In this document: positions 6,690-10,127 of the stretch, in pieces
Layout: each line of letters begins with the position of its first letter
How positions within the stretch are numbered: the first letter of the stretch is position 1
NCBI GenBank assembly: GCA_938091275.1
Contig: CALKMY010000050.1
Location: 1 to 10,127 of the forward strand
Origin: Candidatus Nanopelagicales bacterium
GTDB lineage: Bacteria > Actinomycetota > Actinomycetes > S36-B12
Direction: 5' to 3'
Length of the DNA stretch: 10,127 nucleotides
The notes under the pieces: model-generated
Seen by the model: only the letters and a program-made list of their open reading frames with translations
Told to the model about the DNA's origin: nothing
Databases searched by the model: none
Position numbers and translations under genes: made by a program

Positions 6690-7585
6690 CGACAGCACCG
6701 GTGGTGGACTACGGTCTGCCGGCCGAGTACGAGCACGTCTACAGCGGGAAGGTCCGCGACCTCTTCTCCACTCCCGATGATCGACTGCTCTTCATCGCGA
6801 GCGACCGGATCTCCGCGTACGACTGGGTGCTCCCCACTCTCATTCCGGATAAGGGCACGATCCTTACCCAGCTTTCCCTGTGGTGGTTTGAACAACTGGC
6901 GGACATCGTCCCGAGTCACGTGTCGCGGGCCTCGGCTCCGGCCTCGGTTCGAGAACGCGCGATGGTGTGCGAGCGACTCGACATGTTCCCGGTGGAGTGC
7001 GTGGTGCGCGGCTACTTGGCCGGGTCGGGGCTCGCGGACTACCGGACCACGCAGAAGATCTGCGGGCAGGGACTACCCCCTGGCTTGAAGGACGGCTCGC
7101 GGCTGCCGAAGCCCATCTTTACTCCGGCGACCAAGGCCGAGATGGGTGAGCACGACGTCAATATCACTTTCGATGAGGTGGTGATCGCGATCGGGCAGGA
7201 GGAAGCGCAGCAATTGCGTCGCATCTCATTGGCCGTGTATGAGCGAGCCGATGAGATCGCTCGCGAACGAGGCCTAATTCTCGCGGATACGAAGTTCGAG
7301 ATTGGATTAGGACGCTCGGGCAAGAACGCTGGGAACTACGTACTCGCAGACGAGGTACTCACCCCCGATTCGTCGCGATATTGGCCGGCTGATCAATGGG
7401 AGCCGGGTCATGCTCAGCCGTCTTTCGACAAGCAGTTCGTGCGTGACTGGCTAACGTCTCCAGAATCCGGATGGGACAAGGATTCGCAAACCTCGCCACC
7501 TGAATTGCCTGATCACATCGTGGAGCAAACGCGAGCAAAATACGTCGAGGCCTATGAACGTCTCACCGGTGAGGCCTTCTCGTGA
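6686..7585 (+). CDS. purC: SAICAR synthetase (phosphoribosylaminoimidazole-succinocarboxamide synthase)
   Basis: PurC condenses CAIR with aspartate using ATP to give SAICAR, the substrate of the PurB encoded just upstream. The 299-residue length matches the longer PurC form. Visible motifs are SGKVRDLF (20-27, nucleotide-binding), SDRISAYDWV (39-48), PDKG (54-57), signature 1 FPVECVVRGYLAGSG (101-115), KPIFTPATKAEMGEHD, and signature 2 ADTKFEIG (200-207, with Ile where Phe is common). DEVLTPDSSRYW follows. GGAGGA at 6674-6679 is six bases before the GTG start, giving a strong Shine-Dalgarno site inside the end of purB, in addition to the 4-base overlap. Its own stop overlaps the GTG of galE. 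This is a complete, ordinary enzyme gene. Confidence 0.97.
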   Translation: MTTAPVVDYGLPAEYEHVYSGKVRDLFSTPDDRLLFIASDRISAYDWVLPTLIPDKGTILTQLSLWWFEQLADIVPSHVSRASAPASVRERAMVCERLDMFPVECVVRGYLAGSGLADYRTTQKICGQGLPPGLKDGSRLPKPIFTPATKAEMGEHDVNITFDEVVIAIGQEEAQQLRRISLAVYERADEIARERGLILADTKFEIGLGRSGKNAGNYVLADEVLTPDSSRYWPADQWEPGHAQPSFDKQFVRDWLTSPESGWDKDSQTSPPELPDHIVEQTRAKYVEAYERLTGEAFS

Positions 7586-8544
7586 GCGCCTGGTTGATCA
7601 CGGGTGGAGCCGGATACATCGGAGCACACGTTGTCCTCGCCCTGAAGGACGCTGGCATGAGTCCGGTCGTCATCGACGATCTCTCCCATGGGCTGGCTCA
7701 TCGTGTGCCCGAGGATGTGCCGCTTGTGCAGGCTCGTATCCAAAATCGCCGAGCCCTGTCCCAAGCGATTGATGATTACTCGATCACCGGGGTTATTCAC
7801 CTCGCGGCGTTGAAGGCCGCTGGTGAGTCTGTCGATATGCCGCTGGAGTACTACGCGGAGAATGTCGGCGGGATGGTGGACCTTCTGTCGGTGATGAAGG
7901 AAAAGGACGTTCGCAACTTCGTGTACTCGTCATCTGCCGCCGTCTATGGAACGCCGGCCACCAACCCCGTCGCCGAGGACGCCGAGCTGATTCCGGAGAA
8001 TCCGTACGGTCAGACCAAAGTGGTGGGCGAGTGGCTGGCGCGCGATGCCGGAGTCGCGTGGAATCTGTCGTGGGTGGGGCTCCGCTACTTCAACGTGGCC
8101 GGTGCCGGAGCCGACTCACTCGGCGACAACAGCGTCAACAACTTGATCCCCATGGTGTTCGCCGCACTCGACGCCGGGCGTCGCCCGCAGATCTTCGGTG
8201 ATGACTATCCGACACCGGATGGCACCTGCATCCGCGATTACATCCACGTGGTGGACCTTGCCGAGGCGCATGTGGCGGCGGCCACTCGCTGCGAGGGTGG
8301 GAATGCCGCCGATGTCTTCAATGTCGGACGTGGGGTCGGCAGTTCGGTACGCGAGGTCATGGACGTCATCGGTTCGGTGACCGGAGTAGATGTCGGTGCC
8401 CAAGTGGCTCCGCGCAGACCAGGCGACCCTCCGGCCACGTTCGCGGCCACGGACTTGATCCGCGACGAAATGGGCTGGCACGCTTCCCGCGACCTTGAGG
8501 ACATGGTGTCGTCCGCCTGGCGCGCGCATACGCTGGAACGGTGA
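7582..8544 (+). CDS. galE: UDP-glucose 4-epimerase (extended SDR, GalE type)
   Basis: A 320-residue extended short-chain dehydrogenase/reductase that most resembles UDP-glucose 4-epimerase, interconverting UDP-glucose and UDP-galactose for the Leloir pathway and for cell-surface glycans. The Rossmann NAD-binding motif is TGGAGYIG (7-14), with Asp32 after the second strand (VVIDDLSHG) for the adenosine ribose. The catalytic set is Ser117/Ser118 (YSSSAAVYG) and YGQTK with Tyr142 and Lys146. LRYFNVAGA, LIPMV and GTCIRDYIHVVDLAEAH are typical GalE segments. Related nucleotide-sugar epimerases cannot be fully excluded, but GTCIRDYIHV strongly favours GalE. It overlaps purC at its start and the next gene at its end by GTGA junctions, so it is read as part of the purine transcript, an unexpected place for a sugar-nucleotide enzyme. 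Confidence 0.92.
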   Translation: MSAWLITGGAGYIGAHVVLALKDAGMSPVVIDDLSHGLAHRVPEDVPLVQARIQNRRALSQAIDDYSITGVIHLAALKAAGESVDMPLEYYAENVGGMVDLLSVMKEKDVRNFVYSSSAAVYGTPATNPVAEDAELIPENPYGQTKVVGEWLARDAGVAWNLSWVGLRYFNVAGAGADSLGDNSVNNLIPMVFAALDAGRRPQIFGDDYPTPDGTCIRDYIHVVDLAEAHVAAATRCEGGNAADVFNVGRGVGSSVREVMDVIGSVTGVDVGAQVAPRRPGDPPATFAATDLIRDEMGWHASRDLEDMVSSAWRAHTLER

Positions 8545-9248
8545 GCACACCACCTGTCGTTCGCCTCGATGTCTGGGGTGTATCGGGGATGCAGATTCCC
8601 CGCAGTTTTCTGCGCATGGGGAGTCAACGTCGGGCCGTTCGCTCGCTGCCGGGTCTGCAGTTCGCCAAATTGATGGGAACCGGATCGGGCGAAACGTTCA
8701 CGATGCGCGATGCTGACCCGACCCATTGGGCGCTGCTCACCACCTGGGTCGACGAGGACCACGCGAGAGCATTCGAGGAGTCCGGTGTCTGCGATACCTG
8801 GAATGCCGCGTCAGATGAACAACTCGGCATCACTATGCGGCCGCTGGTCACCCGCGGCAGGTGGTCCGGTCGCGATCCCTTCGCCGTGCCGGACACCAAA
8901 GCCAATCCTGGACCAATCGCGGCTATCACCCGCGCGCGCATCAAGGTCAGCATGTGGCCCAAGTTCTGGTCTTCCGTGCCGCCCGTGAGCTTGGATCTGC
9001 GGTCGGATCCCGGAGTGCTGTTCACCCTCGGCATCGGTGAAGCGCCGGTCGGGTTACAGGGAACCTTCAGTATTTGGCGGGATGCGAAGGCGATTTCGGA
9101 TTTCGCCTACCGCCGCCCGGCGCACGCGGAAGTGGTGCGAAAGACGCATGACCTCGATTGGTATGCAGAAGAGATGTTCACACGGTTCCAAGTCGACAGC
9201 GTGCGGGGTACCTACAACGGTCAGGACGTTGTCGTACCTTCCAGTTGA
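8541..9248 (+). CDS. Spheroidene monooxygenase (CrtA)-like protein
   Basis: A 235-residue protein resembling proteins annotated as spheroidene monooxygenase-like (CrtA family). Recognisable segments are GSGETFT (48-54), DADPTHWALLTTW (57-69), RGRWSGRDPF (105-114), ITRARIK (129-135), GIGEAPVGLQGTFSIW (164-179) and WYAEEMFTRF (207-216). In purple bacteria CrtA oxidises acyclic carotenoids, but no carotenoid gene is visible here, so the true substrate is unknown. There is no signal peptide or membrane segment, so it should be cytosolic. The two halves (about 48-114 and 129-216) each look like a dimeric alpha-beta-barrel-type unit; this is an inference. The GTG start overlaps the galE stop, which makes it the last gene of the purB-purC-galE block. 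Its final 28 bases overlap the convergent Ddn-like gene. Confidence 0.75.
   Translation: MSTPPVVRLDVWGVSGMQIPRSFLRMGSQRRAVRSLPGLQFAKLMGTGSGETFTMRDADPTHWALLTTWVDEDHARAFEESGVCDTWNAASDEQLGITMRPLVTRGRWSGRDPFAVPDTKANPGPIAAITRARIKVSMWPKFWSSVPPVSLDLRSDPGVLFTLGIGEAPVGLQGTFSIWRDAKAISDFAYRRPAHAEVVRKTHDLDWYAEEMFTRFQVDSVRGTYNGQDVVVPSS
9207..9238. repeat. Imperfect hairpin in the overlap of two convergent genes
   Basis: GGTAC (9207-9211) and ACAACG (9214-9219) pair with CGTTGT (9227-9232) and GTACC (9234-9238), giving 11 base pairs with a small 2:1 internal mismatch and a 7-base loop. It lies in the last codons of the plus-strand CrtA-like gene, and the stop codon of the minus-strand gene (9221-9223) falls in the loop. 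Being nearly symmetric it would fold in either transcript, so it may end or stabilise both. No U-tract follows on either strand, so it is not a classical intrinsic terminator. Confidence 0.5.
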
Positions 9249-9694
9249 GCGACGAATATCGGAATGTCTCGCTGGATGTTGCGTTCGTACATTCGGTAGG
9301 AAGACCAACTCTTGATTAGGCGTTCGTAGATGTCGCGAGCGCTGTCACCCGTCACCTCGGTGAAGGTGCACGGGAGGATCTCGCCGTCGATCTCGATGGT
9401 TCCTTCGTTGTGTTCGCGGACGTTGAACACCCAGCCCGGGACCTTTTCCTGGCCCGCGTTCGACCCGGCGATCCCCCAGCCGCGCATGTCCTCGGTCTCC
9501 ACCGGAACTCCCAACAGTGGTGTGCGCCGCCATTGGCCGGACTTGCGTCCGAGCGTGCTGATCCACACGACCTGGGCGCCACCCGGAAAGCGGCGCATGA
9601 GTCGGCCGCCGGAGATTCGGTCCAAGAAGCGGTGGCTGATGGTGGTGGCACGCAGGGTGGTGCCCCACAGCAGGTCGTAGCTGCGAGATCCCAT
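9221..9694 (-). CDS. Deazaflavin (F420)-dependent nitroreductase family protein (Ddn-like)
   Basis: A 157-residue protein of the Ddn/F420-dependent nitroreductase family (split beta-barrel flavin-binding fold). Characteristic segments are GRKSG (49-53) followed by RRTPLL (56-61), then GSNAGQEKVPGWVFNVREH (77-95), the Ddn-type phosphate and deazaflavin contact region, and an IEIDGE strand with the FTEVTGDSARDIYERL helix. Family members bind F420H2 or sometimes other cofactors and reduce quinones, nitro compounds or unsaturated lipids; which applies here is unknown. I place the start at the ATG complementary to 9692-9694, because sequence upstream in this frame is antisense to purS and has no family similarity. 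A TAGAGT box seven bases before the ATG fits a leaderless transcript. It is the only minus-strand gene in the window, convergent with the CrtA-like gene and divergent from purS. Confidence 0.87.
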   Translation of the reverse strand: MGSRSYDLLWGTTLRATTISHRFLDRISGGRLMRRFPGGAQVVWISTLGRKSGQWRRTPLLGVPVETEDMRGWGIAGSNAGQEKVPGWVFNVREHNEGTIEIDGEILPCTFTEVTGDSARDIYERLIKSWSSYRMYERNIQRDIPIFVAQLEGTTTS

Positions 9695-9701
9695 GAGATT
9701 G

Positions 9702-9707
9702 ACTCTA
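9702..9707 (-). promoter_or_regulatory. Candidate -10 box for the Ddn-like gene
   Basis: On the minus strand TAGAGT (TANNNT) ends seven bases before the ATG at 9694, as expected for a leaderless mRNA. The nearest Shine-Dalgarno-like GGAGG is 19 bases from the ATG, too far for normal initiation. I see no clear -35 at the right distance. Confidence 0.4.
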
Positions 9708-9739
9708 AGTGAGCCTCCAACAGATCGTGCGGAGCCGGA

Positions 9740-9745
9740 TAGGAT
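9740..9745 (+). promoter_or_regulatory. Possible -10 box for purSQ
   Basis: TAGGAT fits TANNNT and lies in the 105-bp divergent gap (9695-9799) between the Ddn-like gene and purS. The -35 candidate CCAACA, 17 bp upstream, matches only weakly. A leader of about 50 bases would remain before purS. Some promoter is expected here because the preceding gene is on the other strand, but this particular box is uncertain. Confidence 0.3.
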
Positions 9746-9799
9746 TGGATTCTTCCCGGTTGCATTCGCTGTGCGCATTGTGTGAAGGATGGGGTGCTC

Positions 9800-10060
9800 G
9801 TGGCTCGCGTCATAGTCGACGTCATGCTCAAGCCGGAGATCTTGGACCCGCAGGGTCGCGCCGTGCAGGGCGCCCTCGGCCGGCTGGGGCTTTCTGGAGT
9901 CGCTGATGTTCGGCAAGGCAAGCAGTTCGTCATCGAGCTCGAGGGGGATCTCGACGACGCCCGCCGCGCCACACTCGAGGAACTCGCGGGCGAACTACTC
10001 AGTAACCCGGTGATCGAGAACTACACGATGACGGTCCTCGACGATGAGGCGGGCGCGTGA
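9800..10060 (+). CDS. purS: FGAM synthase subunit PurS
   Basis: PurS is the small bridging subunit of the PurS-PurQ-PurL complex, which converts FGAR to FGAM with glutamine and ATP; it helps hold PurQ and PurL together so ammonia can be passed. From GTG 9800 the product has 86 residues, a normal PurS length. It starts MARVIVDVMLKPEILDPQG, a typical PurS opening. RQGKQFVIEL and the C-terminal NPVIENYTMTVLD are also conserved. An in-frame GTG at 9782 would add six residues, but GAAGGA (9784-9789) fits initiation at 9800, ten bases away, with GGGG at 9791-9794 closer, and the 9800 start gives the family N terminus. Its TGA overlaps the purQ GTG, in keeping with co-translation of partners in one complex. 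Confidence 0.95.
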   Translation: MARVIVDVMLKPEILDPQGRAVQGALGRLGLSGVADVRQGKQFVIELEGDLDDARRATLEELAGELLSNPVIENYTMTVLDDEAGA

Positions 10061-10127
10061 GCGCTCGCATCGGAGTCGTCACTTTCCCCGGTTCTCTCGA
10101 TGATGCGGATGCCGCTCGGGCGGTGAC
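10057..10127 (+). CDS. purQ: FGAM synthase glutaminase subunit PurQ, 5' end
   Basis: Only 23 full codons fall in the window. GTG 10057 overlaps the purS stop (GTGA) and opens a reading frame beginning MSARIGVVTFPGSLDDADAA. This is the usual N terminus of PurQ, a class I glutamine amidotransferase that supplies ammonia for FGAM synthesis. The VVTFPGS strand-loop is the start of the amidotransferase fold; the nucleophilic Cys and the catalytic His/Glu lie beyond the window. The purS-purQ order and coupling support the call. Confidence 0.9.
   Translation, partial: MSARIGVVTFPGSLDDADAARAV

Noticed and set aside
9760..9785. Repeated GCATT (9762-9766, 9775-9779) and palindrome TGCGCA before purS, as a purine-regulator site or riboswitch
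   Set aside because: The repeats are only five to six bases, the leader is about 50 bases, and there is no conserved purine-riboswitch core, so chance is a sufficient explanation.
9695..9916. N-terminal extension of the Ddn-like minus-strand frame back to 9916
   Set aside because: It runs antisense through purS, has no similarity to the family, and would make the protein about 74 residues too long. The ATG at 9694 gives a normal length.

Overview
The window is a G+C-rich bacterial segment, tightly packed and mostly on the plus strand. It is dominated by de novo purine biosynthesis genes: purA (3' part), purD, purB, purC, purS and the first codons of purQ. An actinobacterial source (Actinomycetota) fits best. 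The grounds are the roughly 470-residue PurB with an RSHN catalytic segment, the roughly 300-residue PurC, a deazaflavin (F420)-type nitroreductase homologue, a VapBC pair of mycobacterial type, many GTG starts, and genes that appear to be read from leaderless mRNAs. I cannot name a genus from the sequence alone.

Layout. Positions 1-1741 hold the end of purA and, one base later, a RimJ/RimL-type GNAT acetyltransferase. Positions 1773-2461 hold a VapB-VapC toxin-antitoxin pair with a possible promoter and operator of its own. Positions 2543-3892 encode a class III PLP aminotransferase of unknown substrate. purD follows at 3947. The block 5274-9248 is four genes (purB, purC, galE and a spheroidene-monooxygenase-like gene), whose three junctions are all 4-base GTGA stop/start overlaps. 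A convergent F420-type (Ddn-family) gene lies on the minus strand at 9221-9694, and its 3' end overlaps the CrtA-like gene by 28 bp. After a 105-bp divergent intergenic region come purS and purQ, again joined by GTGA.

How the genes work together. PurD makes GAR. PurS and PurQ, with PurL outside the window, make FGAM. PurC makes SAICAR. PurB cleaves SAICAR and adenylosuccinate. PurA commits IMP to AMP. The GNAT, aminotransferase, GalE, CrtA-like, Ddn-like and VapBC genes have no known purine role; they either share transcription with the purine genes or lie between them.

I found no tRNA, rRNA, CRISPR array, insertion sequence or convincing intrinsic terminator with a U-tract. Most of the window is ordinary housekeeping DNA. 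The parts most worth a second look are the non-purine genes translationally coupled to purC, an imperfect hairpin inside the overlap of the two convergent genes, and the leaderless-type promoters. I saw no convincing evidence of a wholly new system.
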